A stretch of 64,000 nucleotides of DNA. It comes from JAKITW01 sp041598875 (GTDB lineage: Bacteria; Desulfobacterota; Desulfobulbia; Desulfobulbales; BM004). Below the pieces are notes generated by a model. It searched no databases and was not told where the DNA came from. It was given only the letters and a program-made list of their open reading frames with translations. Shown here piece by piece: positions 52,910 through 61,417 of the stretch. Each line of letters starts with the position of its first letter. The first letter of the stretch is position 1. Made by a program: the position numbers and the translations under genes. The DNA lies in assembly GCA_041598875.1 (NCBI GenBank), contig JBFHXP010000001.1:42120-106119 (forward strand). The letters are read 5' to 3'.

Positions 52910-55900
52910 TTATGCTTCCGGCTCAAGCGCCTTGCAGCGCCCCTCAAGAAACTTCCAGGCGCGCTCCACGTCCTTCTGGGCATTGCCCATCAGTTCATCG
53001 AACATCGCGGGATTGGTAAGCTTCAATGCCCGGTAACGGTTTTCATTCATCGCATATTCGGCAAAGGGAATTGCCGGCGCCTTGCTGTCAATAATCAGCG
53101 GATTAGCGCCCTCTGCCTCAAGCATCGGATTGTAGCGGTACAGGGGCCAGTGACCGCACTCCACTGCCTTTTTCTGCTGATCCAGTCCCTTTGCCATATT
53201 AATGCCATGGTTGATGCAATGGGAATAGGCAATAATCAGCGACGGCCCATTATAGGCCTCGGCCTCGTTCATCGCCTTGACCACCTGGGCCGGATTGGCG
53301 CCCATGGAAACCTTGGCCACATAGACATTGCCGTAGGTGGCAAAGATCATCCCGATATCCTTTTTCGGCATCCGCTTGCCGCCGGCCGCAAACTGGGCCG
53401 TGGCTGCCCGGGGGGTGGACTTGGACATCTGGCCGCCGGTATTGGAGTAGACCTCGGTATCCATGACCAGGACATTTACATTTTCGCCCGAGGCGAGCAC
53501 GTGATCCAGGCCGCCATAGCCGATATCATAGGCCCAGCCGTCGCCGCCAAAGATCCAGACCGATTTTTTAACAAGATAATCAGCCACATGGATCAATTGC
53601 TGCGCCCTGGGGAACGATGATCCTTCCAGTATTTTTTTCAGCCGGGCAACCCGCTCCCGCTGGGCTTCAATCTCCAGCTGGGCAGCCTGGGGTGAGTCGA
53701 GCAGTTCCTGTTTCAGGGCGTTATCCACAACCCCGGCCGCCACAGCCTCCTCAAGAATCTCGGCAGCCTGAGCTGCCATCTTGTTGACGGTCTGGCGCAT
53801 ACCATAACCGAATTCCGCGTTGTCTTCAAACAGGGAATTGGCCCAGATCGGTCCGCGACCATCCGCCCTTTTACAATAAGGGGTTGTCGGCAGGTTGCCG
53901 CCATAAATCGAGGAGCAGCCGGTGGCATTGGCAATCATCATCCGATCGCCAAAGAGCTGGGTGGCAAGCTTGATGTACGGGGTCTCGCCACAGCCCACAC
54001 AGGCGCCGGGATACTCGAACATCGGCCGGAGCAGCTGACTGCCCTTGATGGTGGCCGGATTGAGTTCGCTGTAGTCAAGCTCCGGCAGGGTCAGGAAAAA
54101 TGCATAATTGACTGATTCCCGGGCCCGCACCTCCTCGGTGTTGGTCACCATTTTCAATGCCTTCTCCTCGGTCTTGTTGCCATCCGCATCTTTTTTACGG
54201 GCCGGGCAGACCTGGAAGCAATGGCTGCATCCGTTGCAATCCTCGGTGGACACGGAAATGGCGAAGCTGCGGCCATTGAACTGCTTGCCCACCGCATCGA
54301 TGCTCTGGAAGGTCGCCGGCGCGCCGGCAAGGGCAGCCCGGTCGACGATCTTCATCCGGATCGAGGCATGGGGACAGACCAGGGAGCACTGGCCGCACTG
54401 GATGCAGGCAACCGCATCCCAGACCGGCACCTCCACCGCGATATTGCGTTTCTCGTACTGGGTGGTGGCCGTGGGCCAGGTGCCGTCGCACGGCATCTGG
54501 GAAACCTTGATCGAGTTGCCCTTGCCCTCAATCATTTTCGCGGTCACTTCCCGGACAAAGGCCGGGGCGTCAGCCGGCACGGTGGGCGGCAGCTCATGTC
54601 CGGTGATCGAGGCCGGCACCGCGACCTGGGCGATATTGTTGACCGCCGCGTCCACCGCGTCATAGTTCATCTTGACCACCTTGTCGCCCTTGACGCCGTA
54701 GGTCTTCTTGATCGCCTCCTTGATCTTGGTGATCGCCTCTTCCTTGGTAAGAATACCGGAAATCAGGAAAAAGGCGGTCTGCATGATCATGTTGATCCGG
54801 GCGCCGAGACCGATGGCCGCGGCCAGGTCAAGGGCGTCAATAATATAAAATTTCACATTCTTGTCAATGATCTGCTTCTGGACCTTGGCCGGCAGATGAT
54901 CCCAGACCTGATCCTTGGTAAAGGTGGTGGTGAGCAGAAAGGTGCCGCCCTCCTCCATGTTGACCAGCATGTCGTACTTGTCGAGAAAGGTGAAGTTGTG
55001 GCAGGCGATAAAGCTCGCCTTGTTGATGAGATAGGGGGCCATGATCTGGTTTTTGCCGAACCGGAGATGGCTGGTGGTGATGGAGCCTGATTTTTTTGAG
55101 TCGTAGACAAAATATCCCTGGGCGCTGTTGTCGGTCTCGGTGCCGATAATCTTGATGGTATTCTTATTGGCGCCCACGGTGCCGTCCGCGCCCAGGCCGA
55201 AAAACATCGCCCGGCAGACATCCTTGCCCTCAATATCATAGGTTGGGTCGTAGGCAAGGCTGGTCATTGCCACATCATCATCCGGGCCGACGCAGAAATG
55301 GTTTTTGGGGTGGGCGGCGGCCATATTATCATAGACCGCCTTGACCATGGCCGGGGTGAACTCAGCGGACCCCAGGCCGTAGCGGCCGCCAAGGACAACC
55401 GGCGCCTTTGCGAGAATACCGGCGTCCTGGGCCTCGCCGACTACGGTGCGGACATCCTGGTAGAGCGGCTCGCCGGCGGCGCCATTCTCCTTGGTGCGGT
55501 CGAGTACGGTAAGACGTTTGACACTGTCGGGCAGGGCGCCGATCATCGCGGCCGCGTCAAAGGGCCTGAACAGCCTGACCACCACCATCCCGACCTTCTC
55601 GCCCTGGGCCACCAGGTATTCCACCGTGGCCCGCACCGTCTCGGCGCCGGAACCCATGAGCACAATAACGTCCTCGGCATCAGGGGCGCCGAAATAGTCA
55701 AAGAGCCGGTACTTACGGCCGGTGAGCGCGGCGAATCTGTCCATGGTCTCCTGAACGATCGCCGGCACTGCCGCATAGAATTTGTTCACTGTTTCCCGCC
55801 CGGTGAAATTGACGTCCGGGTTCTGGGCCGTACCCCGCATCATCGGCCGATCCGGAGAAAGTCCGCGCCTGCGGTGTTCAATAATCAGCTCATCGTCAAT

Positions 55901-56482
55901 CATCGCCCGCATGTCATCTTCTGAAAGCTGCTCGATTTTCTGGATTTCATGGGAGGTGCGGAAGCCGTCAAAGAAATGCATGAAGGGGACCCGGCTCTTG
56001 AGGGTTGCCTGGGTGGCGATCAAGGCCATGTCCTGGGCCTCCTGCACGCTCTGGGACCCAAGCATCGCCCAGCCGGTCTGGCGGGCGGCCATGATATCGG
56101 AATGATCTCCAAAGATCGACAACCCCTGATAGGCCAGGGCGCGGGCGGAGATATGAAAGACCGTGGGGGTAAGCTCGCCGGCGATCTTGTTCATGTTGGG
56201 GAGAAGAAGCATCAACCCCTGGGAGGCGGAAAAGGTGGTGCAGAGCGCGCCGGTGGTGAGGGAGCCGTGCAGCGATCCTGCCACTCCGGCCTCGGACTGC
56301 ATCTGGGTTACGGCCGGAACCGAGCCCCAGATATTCTTCTGGCCGGCATTGGCCTTGGTGTCAGACTCCGCCGCCATGGATGTTGACGGCGTGATCGGGT
56401 AAATGGTGATGATTTCGCTGGTGGAATAGGCGACATGGGTGCAGGCCTGATTGCCGTCAATAGTGACCATTTTTCGAGACAT
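52910..56482 (-). CDS. nifJ: Pyruvate:ferredoxin (flavodoxin) oxidoreductase
   Basis: 1190 residues, the usual size of the single-chain enzyme. It cleaves pyruvate to acetyl-CoA, CO2 and reduced ferredoxin (reversible). Order: TPP pyrimidine domain (YPITPSTSMAAESD, EGSLTTG-like loop), transketolase-C part, gamma domain (HLRFGKNQIMAPYLI), two 4Fe-4S motifs (CIQCGQCSLVCP, CNGCSHCFQVCP), TPP domain with GWAYDIGYGGLDH and MDTEVYSNTGGQ, and the Cys pair CVGCGETPY near the third cluster. AGGAG precedes the ATG. It follows purE by 69 bases. Confidence 0.96.
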   Translation of the reverse strand: MSRKMVTIDGNQACTHVAYSTSEIITIYPITPSTSMAAESDTKANAGQKNIWGSVPAVTQMQSEAGVAGSLHGSLTTGALCTTFSASQGLMLLLPNMNKIAGELTPTVFHISARALAYQGLSIFGDHSDIMAARQTGWAMLGSQSVQEAQDMALIATQATLKSRVPFMHFFDGFRTSHEIQKIEQLSEDDMRAMIDDELIIEHRRRGLSPDRPMMRGTAQNPDVNFTGRETVNKFYAAVPAIVQETMDRFAALTGRKYRLFDYFGAPDAEDVIVLMGSGAETVRATVEYLVAQGEKVGMVVVRLFRPFDAAAMIGALPDSVKRLTVLDRTKENGAAGEPLYQDVRTVVGEAQDAGILAKAPVVLGGRYGLGSAEFTPAMVKAVYDNMAAAHPKNHFCVGPDDDVAMTSLAYDPTYDIEGKDVCRAMFFGLGADGTVGANKNTIKIIGTETDNSAQGYFVYDSKKSGSITTSHLRFGKNQIMAPYLINKASFIACHNFTFLDKYDMLVNMEEGGTFLLTTTFTKDQVWDHLPAKVQKQIIDKNVKFYIIDALDLAAAIGLGARINMIMQTAFFLISGILTKEEAITKIKEAIKKTYGVKGDKVVKMNYDAVDAAVNNIAQVAVPASITGHELPPTVPADAPAFVREVTAKMIEGKGNSIKVSQMPCDGTWPTATTQYEKRNIAVEVPVWDAVACIQCGQCSLVCPHASIRMKIVDRAALAGAPATFQSIDAVGKQFNGRSFAISVSTEDCNGCSHCFQVCPARKKDADGNKTEEKALKMVTNTEEVRARESVNYAFFLTLPELDYSELNPATIKGSQLLRPMFEYPGACVGCGETPYIKLATQLFGDRMMIANATGCSSIYGGNLPTTPYCKRADGRGPIWANSLFEDNAEFGYGMRQTVNKMAAQAAEILEEAVAAGVVDNALKQELLDSPQAAQLEIEAQRERVARLKKILEGSSFPRAQQLIHVADYLVKKSVWIFGGDGWAYDIGYGGLDHVLASGENVNVLVMDTEVYSNTGGQMSKSTPRAATAQFAAGGKRMPKKDIGMIFATYGNVYVAKVSMGANPAQVVKAMNEAEAYNGPSLIIAYSHCINHGINMAKGLDQQKKAVECGHWPLYRYNPMLEAEGANPLIIDSKAPAIPFAEYAMNENRYRALKLTNPAMFDELMGNAQKDVERAWKFLEGRCKALEPEA

Positions 56483-56551
56483 CGGTGTTCTCCTGTAATT
56501 ATCGGGTTGAATTAAGGTTTAAAAATACATAATTCTGTGTACACTCGGACT

Positions 56552-57049
56552 TTACTGCCCTTTTTTCAGCTCTTCCGACTTCTTCTGCAGGGACTTGCGG
56601 GTTTCTTCCCGGAATTTCTCAAGATTATCGGCAAGTTCCGGATATTTTATCGACAGTATTTCACATGCCAGATAGGCGGCGTTCTTGGCGCCGTCAATGG
56701 CCACGGTGGCCACCGGGATGCCGGGGGGCATCTGCACCGTTGAGTGGAGGGCATCCACGCCGTTCATCGCCCCGGAGGCCAGGGGAACGCCAATCACCGG
56801 CAGGGTCGTGTGCGCGGCAATGACCCCGGCGAGATGGGCGGCCATGCCGGCGCCGGCAATGAGCACCTCAAGGCCCCGTGTCCGGGCGGTCCTGGCATAT
56901 TCCGCTGTCTTGTCCGGCAACCGGTGGGCGGAACTGATATCCATTTCCCAGGCCACACCCATTTCCGATAGGACCGCTGCCGCCTTTTTCATGACCGGCA
57001 GGTCCGAATCACTGCCCATAAGTATTCCAACCAGTGGTTTTTGTGCCAT
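56552..57049 (-). CDS. purE: 5-(carboxyamino)imidazole ribonucleotide mutase
   Basis: 165 residues. VGILMGSDSDLPVMKKA, SAHRLPDK, AGAGMAAHLAG and SGAMNGVDALHSTVQMPPGIP are PurE signatures (class I, which would require purK elsewhere). The start at 57049 has GAGGTG at good spacing; an ATG two codons earlier is too close to it. It starts 77 bases after the PEPCK-like stop. Confidence 0.93.
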   Translation of the reverse strand: MAQKPLVGILMGSDSDLPVMKKAAAVLSEMGVAWEMDISSAHRLPDKTAEYARTARTRGLEVLIAGAGMAAHLAGVIAAHTTLPVIGVPLASGAMNGVDALHSTVQMPPGIPVATVAIDGAKNAAYLACEILSIKYPELADNLEKFREETRKSLQKKSEELKKGQ

Positions 57050-57126
57050 TTTCATCACCTCATATTGTGTGTTTGATCGAGAGTTAAACGCCATTATCCA
57101 GATATTTTTAATTAAAATGCTTCCCC

Positions 57127-58908
57127 TCACCCCAGTTCAGGGGTGGATTCAATCAGTTGAAGCAGGGCCTGGGCCGCCTTCTGGGGCCCGATTGCCTCAT
57201 AACCGTCAATGCCAAGCCTGGTCCGCAGTTCGCCGACAAAGATCCCCTGCCGGTGAGCGGCCTCGAAAACCTCCACCGCCAGTTTTTCATGGAGTTCCCG
57301 ATACTGGGGCGGGCCGAAAATATTGGCAAAATAGTTGTGGCCAAGTCCGGTGGAGGTGGTGGTTCCCTTGGCCATCACCGCGCCGTCCCTGAAGACATCA
57401 AGGCTGCGGGCAGCGGAATCGAGACGTTCAATGATCGGATGCTCCTCATCCACCTCCTCGTAATTGTTGGCATAAAGCAAAAAATCAATGGAATAGCCGC
57501 GCAGCACCTCTTCGATGGTGGTGACCGGAAGCACCACCCGGGCATTGACCTTTTGCGGGCTCATGATAATCGCCCGATCGATCTGGCCGAAGGCGTAACC
57601 CTGCTGGAGGTCATCGAGCCGGATAAAGGCGCCGATTTCCGTGCCATAGCCGATTACCCGGCCATCCGGATCTATTTCCAGGGAGCCCATGTCATCGGCC
57701 ACGATCCGCATCTCCTGGACCAGATCCTCTCCCAGGAGACGGAAGGCCTCCAGGGATTCGGATTTTCCGGCCGCGGTATCGCCGATGATCAGCAGGGTGG
57801 CGTCCTTGCCGCCCTTGAGCATGATCCGGACCATTGCCCCGTGAAAGGGCAGGCGGCCGCGCTTCATCATCACGATGTTGTGCAGGGTGAGGATCATTTT
57901 CTTCAGATAGCCGAAGTAGCCGAAACGATCCTCCAAGGGGACTGCCGCGGTCAGCAGATTGTTCTCTTTGTCGTCAAAGAAAACCGTGGGCAACTCACCG
58001 AATTTCTTCATATGCTCGGCAGGGGCGCCAAAGACATAGACCGCCTCCGGCCCGGCGGCGATCTGCTCGTTGCTTGCCAACTCAAAGAGGTTGGCCAGGG
58101 AAAACCCGAGCCCCATGAAACGCCGGTGGAAATAGACAAAGATGACCACAGGCCCGACCCTGGCCGGATAGCAGAGCCACTCCTCGCTGGAGAGACGCAG
58201 ACCGGTGATCGGATTTTCCGGGGCTGCCTGGAACTGGCCGGTACGCTTATTCATCGGCGGGTCGAGAATGAGGGGCGGGGCAAACCAGATCTGGCGGATA
58301 AAGGGGACATCGGCAAAGGCCTCGCGGTACATCGGTGGCAGGAGGGTCTCTTTTGGCACCGCGATCACCCCGGCATCGCACCCGGCGGCAACATGACGGT
58401 AGACCCGGGGATGGGTGCCGGTTATGTTTTCACACATGTCACGGTACAGCGAACGAAGCTGGTGGGCCAGGGCGACCAGGGTGTCATTGAAGGCCCGGTA
58501 AGGGCGACGGTTGGAGCCGTCGGGCCCGGCCTCGGCAAGAAGAACCATGTAGCGGTCAAAGGATCGCCAGTAGTCGTAGAGTCTTTCGATAAATTGATGC
58601 AGGGCCTGTCGATGGCCGCTGTCAATGAGGATTTTCGCGGCCGGCAGAATCGCCGCCACCTGTTCGATCGGGTGCTCGCTCAGGGCGCGGAGGATATTGA
58701 TCAGCTGCCGCAGGTCCCGCTCGTTGGCCACATCCGGGCCAAGGGAATCGAGCAGCGAGGAGTCGTTGCAGCAGAGATCCTCGATAAAGGCGTGGACAAT
58801 ATCGGCAAAAACATCACTTGAGAGCACTTCCCTCTGCGATTCGCAGATTTTCCCGTCGGAATAGATGATGAACTGTTGCCCTTCCCTGACAAACGATTTT
58901 ATGGCCAT
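57127..58908 (-). CDS. PEPCK/HprK-like P-loop protein
   Basis: 593 residues. The C-terminal half (about 350-590) has a P-loop GDTAAGKSESLEAF (residues 376-383) followed by an acidic VADDMGSLEID, like the kinase core of PEP carboxykinase or HPr kinase, but there is no GSGKT/KTTLS form of ATP-PEPCK and the overall length and N-terminus differ. The N-terminal 330 residues are of unknown type. It may phosphorylate a protein or small molecule. AGGAG precedes the ATG at 58908. A T-tailed hairpin only 38 bases upstream suggests attenuation. An in-frame ATG 42 codons earlier would read through that hairpin, so it is unlikely. Confidence 0.7.
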   Translation of the reverse strand: MAIKSFVREGQQFIIYSDGKICESQREVLSSDVFADIVHAFIEDLCCNDSSLLDSLGPDVANERDLRQLINILRALSEHPIEQVAAILPAAKILIDSGHRQALHQFIERLYDYWRSFDRYMVLLAEAGPDGSNRRPYRAFNDTLVALAHQLRSLYRDMCENITGTHPRVYRHVAAGCDAGVIAVPKETLLPPMYREAFADVPFIRQIWFAPPLILDPPMNKRTGQFQAAPENPITGLRLSSEEWLCYPARVGPVVIFVYFHRRFMGLGFSLANLFELASNEQIAAGPEAVYVFGAPAEHMKKFGELPTVFFDDKENNLLTAAVPLEDRFGYFGYLKKMILTLHNIVMMKRGRLPFHGAMVRIMLKGGKDATLLIIGDTAAGKSESLEAFRLLGEDLVQEMRIVADDMGSLEIDPDGRVIGYGTEIGAFIRLDDLQQGYAFGQIDRAIIMSPQKVNARVVLPVTTIEEVLRGYSIDFLLYANNYEEVDEEHPIIERLDSAARSLDVFRDGAVMAKGTTTSTGLGHNYFANIFGPPQYRELHEKLAVEVFEAAHRQGIFVGELRTRLGIDGYEAIGPQKAAQALLQLIESTPELG

Positions 58909-58945
58909 ATCTTTTCTCCTTGATGCCCTTTCCTGTAAAAAGGGC

Positions 58946-58995
58946 AAAAAAAAAGGCCGAAAATCACTGGCGACGCAGTGACTCTTCGACCTTTT
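58946..58995 (-). terminator. Intrinsic terminator/attenuator in the leader of the P-loop gene
   Basis: On the minus strand a long stem (arms including TCACTG and CAGTGA, then AAAGG and CCTTT) is followed by nine T. It lies about 38 bases before the start codon and about 120 bases after the likely transcription start, so it may stop or regulate entry into the gene. Confidence 0.8.
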
Positions 58996-59115
58996 ATTCT
59001 TTAACGCGCCCATGCGCTGGGCCCGTCCGGACATTTCGGCGTTATGTCTATGGAGCGAGATGCCCCCGCCGCCCTTTTGTCAAGGACAACCGTGACTTCA
59101 CTCTGATAGTGGCCC

Positions 59116-59146
59116 TATAAAAACCTTTTCCCTCTGCCTCTGTCAA
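59116..59146 (-). promoter_or_regulatory. Sigma-70-type promoter of the P-loop gene
   Basis: A perfect -35 TTGACA (59141..59146) and, 17 to 19 bases on, the T/A-rich -10 TTTTTATA (59116..59123). It lies after the DUF2294 stop, so the leader of about 200 bases with the terminator belongs to the P-loop gene. Confidence 0.55.
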
Positions 59147-59174
59147 GTTGATAAAGCGCGTGCGAATCTTCGAA

Positions 59175-59552
59175 TTATTCGAATCCAGTCGGGGCAGAGA
59201 GGGTAAAAAGAATTATCCTCTCCCCGGTTACCGTGCTGATATCGGTATGGAGACTTTTTACCTTTTGCCCGGTAATCGACTCCACCACCGCCTCGAGTAG
59301 GGGCCGGCCCTTTTCCAGAAGGGCGATCCGCACCTGTTTGATCAACTCGCGGCCGTTGCTCATCTCCCCTGGCTTGGAAAGCTGGTGCTCGGCCTGGGTA
59401 AGAACCCCCTTGAGCCGCACCAGGACCATGTCGCCGATAATATGGGTTCGTGTTTCCAGGGGGCCGCGGCCCATGTATTCCTTTTCAAACTTGATGATCG
59501 CCTCGCTGATCTCAGCCTCAACCTGTCCCCGTGTTCTGTTCATCCTGCTCAT
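59175..59552 (-). CDS. DUF2294 family protein
   Basis: 125 residues. VEAEISEAIIKFEKEYMGRG, THIIGDMVLVRLKGVLTQAE and SLHTDISTVTGERIILFTL match the DUF2294 family, small cytoplasmic proteins often near Na+-coupled transporters; biochemical function is unknown. The start is the ATG at 59552 or three codons later (AAGG lies at a suitable distance from the second). A long in-frame extension upstream has the arginine-rich look of non-coding sequence. Confidence 0.8.
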   Translation of the reverse strand: MSRMNRTRGQVEAEISEAIIKFEKEYMGRGPLETRTHIIGDMVLVRLKGVLTQAEHQLSKPGEMSNGRELIKQVRIALLEKGRPLLEAVVESITGQKVKSLHTDISTVTGERIILFTLSAPTGFE

Positions 59553-59932
59553 CCTTGTCCGGCAGACCCGCCGGCGAGTCAGTGGAATGCTCGACTCATG
59601 ATTTCCCCCGCCCTGCTCTTCTTGAAAGTCCTCTCCGTTTCGAACAGGGCGTACCCAGAAACAACGCCGCCATTGGCGCATCTTTACCGCATATCGTGAA
59701 ATAAGCGGTTAAAAAGGAAAAAGCAAGTGGATTTCCCTTTTGCCGGGCCCAGAATCAACACAACTGGACGAATCACCGGAAAGATGGGGGATACATATAG
59801 CCCGGATGATGTTGTTTCTGCCCTGGACTGCGCCGCCCATCAAAGAGACGTGTACCGGTAACACAACTGAAGCTGCTTCGCAAAAATAGCACCATCGGGG
59901 TTGCCCACACTCTCTGGCCGACCCCGGGATAT

Positions 59933-60649
59933 CTACACTCCCTTCCAGATCATCAAAATTCCCATGACCAGCAGCAGGTAGTTGAGCAGTCTGAGATAGG
60001 AACCGGTATCGATCCGGTCATAGAACCGCGAGCCGATGAACACCCCGGCACCAACCACCGGGGCCGAGAGCAGGAAGTAGCGGAGAACCAGGCCGGTGGT
60101 CAGTCCGGTAAGGGCATGGGCGGTGATTACCGTCAATCCGCCGGCCAGAAAGAACCCCGACAGGGTGGCCTTGATTTCATCCTTGCCCCAGCCCCTCAGG
60201 GTTGCGTAGATAATGGTCGGAGGCCCGCCGGCACTGAAGGCGCTGCTGATCGCCCCGGTAAGAAATCCAGCCACGTACGCCCATCGCGGATGGATGGAGC
60301 GCGGCTGCTCTTTGGCGGCCTGGCGGTACAGGGCGTAGACAACGAGCATGACGCCCATGAACACACCCAGCAGGTCGGTTGGTGTTTTTTTCAGCACCAG
60401 GGTCCCGATTGCCACGCCGGGAATGCAGCCGAACAGAAGGGGAAGAATCTTGCGCCGGTCAATATGCCTTCGCAGACGCAGCGTGAGAAACGCGGTTATC
60501 AGGATGCCCAGGAGACTGCAGAGCGGCACCGCGGTCTTTATGTCAATAAACAGGCTCAGCAGGGGGATTGCCAGCAGGCCAAAGCCGAAACCGGTGACTC
60601 CCTGGGTGAAACCGGCAGCAAGAAAGATAAGAAAGATATATAGCGTCAT
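59933..60649 (-). CDS. TauE/SafE-family permease
   Basis: 238 residues with seven or eight membrane spans. The first half has GFTQGVTGFGFGLLAIPLLS and the second GAISSAFSAGGPPTIIYAT, the family signatures. It is shorter than the permease at 7640..8956 and only distantly related. It probably exports or imports an anion such as sulfite or sulfonate. It stands alone; the gap to DUF2294 holds nothing I recognise. Confidence 0.87.
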   Translation of the reverse strand: MTLYIFLIFLAAGFTQGVTGFGFGLLAIPLLSLFIDIKTAVPLCSLLGILITAFLTLRLRRHIDRRKILPLLFGCIPGVAIGTLVLKKTPTDLLGVFMGVMLVVYALYRQAAKEQPRSIHPRWAYVAGFLTGAISSAFSAGGPPTIIYATLRGWGKDEIKATLSGFFLAGGLTVITAHALTGLTTGLVLRYFLLSAPVVGAGVFIGSRFYDRIDTGSYLRLLNYLLLVMGILMIWKGV

Positions 60650-60699
60650 CCAGCCTGGTCCGCGGTTTGATGAAAAAGCGAGGCATTACCAGGTAAAAA

Positions 60700-60723
60700 C
60701 AGCGTCCCGGTATTGAAGTCAAG
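60700..60723 (+). repeat. Left copy of 24-bp direct repeat flanking hipBA
   Basis: Identical to 62731..62754, 2031 bases away. It contains GCGTCCCGGTATTGAAG. Confidence 0.75.
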
Positions 60724-60789
60724 AGAGAGCGGAGCGCGAAGGGTGTTGCCTGGCCCTTGAATAGTGCAGTTGATGTACTGGGTGCCGTG

Positions 60790-60876
60790 CCTGCCAGCAA
60801 AGATAAATATATCTCCAGCAGGGATGGTGAGCCGGTCATGGAGGGCGTGGGTGTCGCTGAGCAGAGTGATGTTCAT
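60790..60876 (-). pseudogene. Metallophosphoesterase N-terminal remnant
   Basis: From an ATG at 60876 the minus strand reads MNITLLSDTHALHDRL and then IPAGDIFIFAG, the start of calcineurin-like phosphoesterases (metal ligand D-x-H). Just where the second metal ligand (GD) should come, the sequence changes to unrelated residues and stops soon after. No ribosome site is seen. So only the first 28 or so codons remain, broken 67 bases from the 24-bp repeat. Confidence 0.6.
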
Positions 60877-60985
60877 GATTCGATGGCACACAGGCAAAGA
60901 GCAGTCAAGATCCAGGGCGAATTCTATAGCATGTATCTGTGCACGATGCCAGAGAATTAGAAAAAGTTTGGGTCTCAATGTATTC

Positions 60986-61031
60986 AGTTAGTTTTCGTCC
61001 GGAAAAAAACAGAATTTTCGGACAGACACCA
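60986..61031 (-). repeat. Family B TCCGGA hairpin repeat, diverged
   Basis: The reverse complement follows the 20046..20085 pattern (TGTCTGTCC, TTTTTTTCCGGACGAAAACTA). It lies just upstream of the hipBA promoter. Confidence 0.6.
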
Positions 61032-61053
61032 GTTAAGCATATCGCATAGTTTT

Positions 61054-61094
61054 TGCATATTATTCTTAACAAAGTATGCATTTTATGCTATATA
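61054..61094 (+). promoter_or_regulatory. hipBA promoter with overlapping operator
   Basis: TTAACA (61066..61071), 17 bases, TATATA (61089..61094). An inverted repeat TGCATA/TATGCA (61054..61059 and 61075..61080, 15 bases apart) spans the -35, as expected for repression by HipB. Transcription would start near 61101, so the antitoxin mRNA may be almost leaderless. Confidence 0.6.
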
Positions 61095-61102
61095 TGTTAA
61101 CC

Positions 61103-61417
61103 ATGATTAACATTGCAGCAGAAGAACACGCTATTGTCAGGGAAATCGGGGCGCGCTTGCGGGAAGCACGGCTGGCCAGAGATGAAAACCAGGAGGTGTT
61201 TGCCCAGCGCCTAGGCATCACCAGACAAACATATAGCAAGATGGAAAAAGGCTCACCCGCCGTGCCCATCGGCTACTGGCTCATGGCAAGTAGTATCCTC
61301 GGGCGACTCGAGTCCTGGGCCAATGTTATAAAAGAGAAACAAAATCTCTTTGACCTCTACGAGCAAAAAAAAATTGGCCGGGCAAGAGCTAGCGGACGGC
61401 CCAAAAACAAATCATGA
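61103..61417 (+). CDS. hipB: HipB-like antitoxin
   Basis: 104 residues. A Xre-type helix-turn-helix fills about residues 10-75 (LREARLARDENQEVFAQRLG, TRQTYSKMEKG). It should bind the HipA kinase and repress its own promoter. The start at 61103 is preferred because the probable transcription start is at about 61101; an ATG nine codons earlier would lie in the promoter. The stop overlaps the hipA ATG. Confidence 0.82.
   Translation: MINIAAEEHAIVREIGARLREARLARDENQEVFAQRLGITRQTYSKMEKGSPAVPIGYWLMASSILGRLESWANVIKEKQNLFDLYEQKKIGRARASGRPKNKS

Noticed and set aside
57157..58821. A 554-codon open frame on the plus strand inside the P-loop gene.
   Set aside because: It is antisense to a gene with a ribosome site and family-like motifs. 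The peptide has no recognisable domain and a composition typical of antisense frames in GC-rich DNA.
59553..59681. N-terminal extension of the DUF2294 protein from the far upstream ATG.
   Set aside because: The added 43 residues are Arg/Trp-rich and unlike the family, and a start with a ribosome site lies next to the conserved region.
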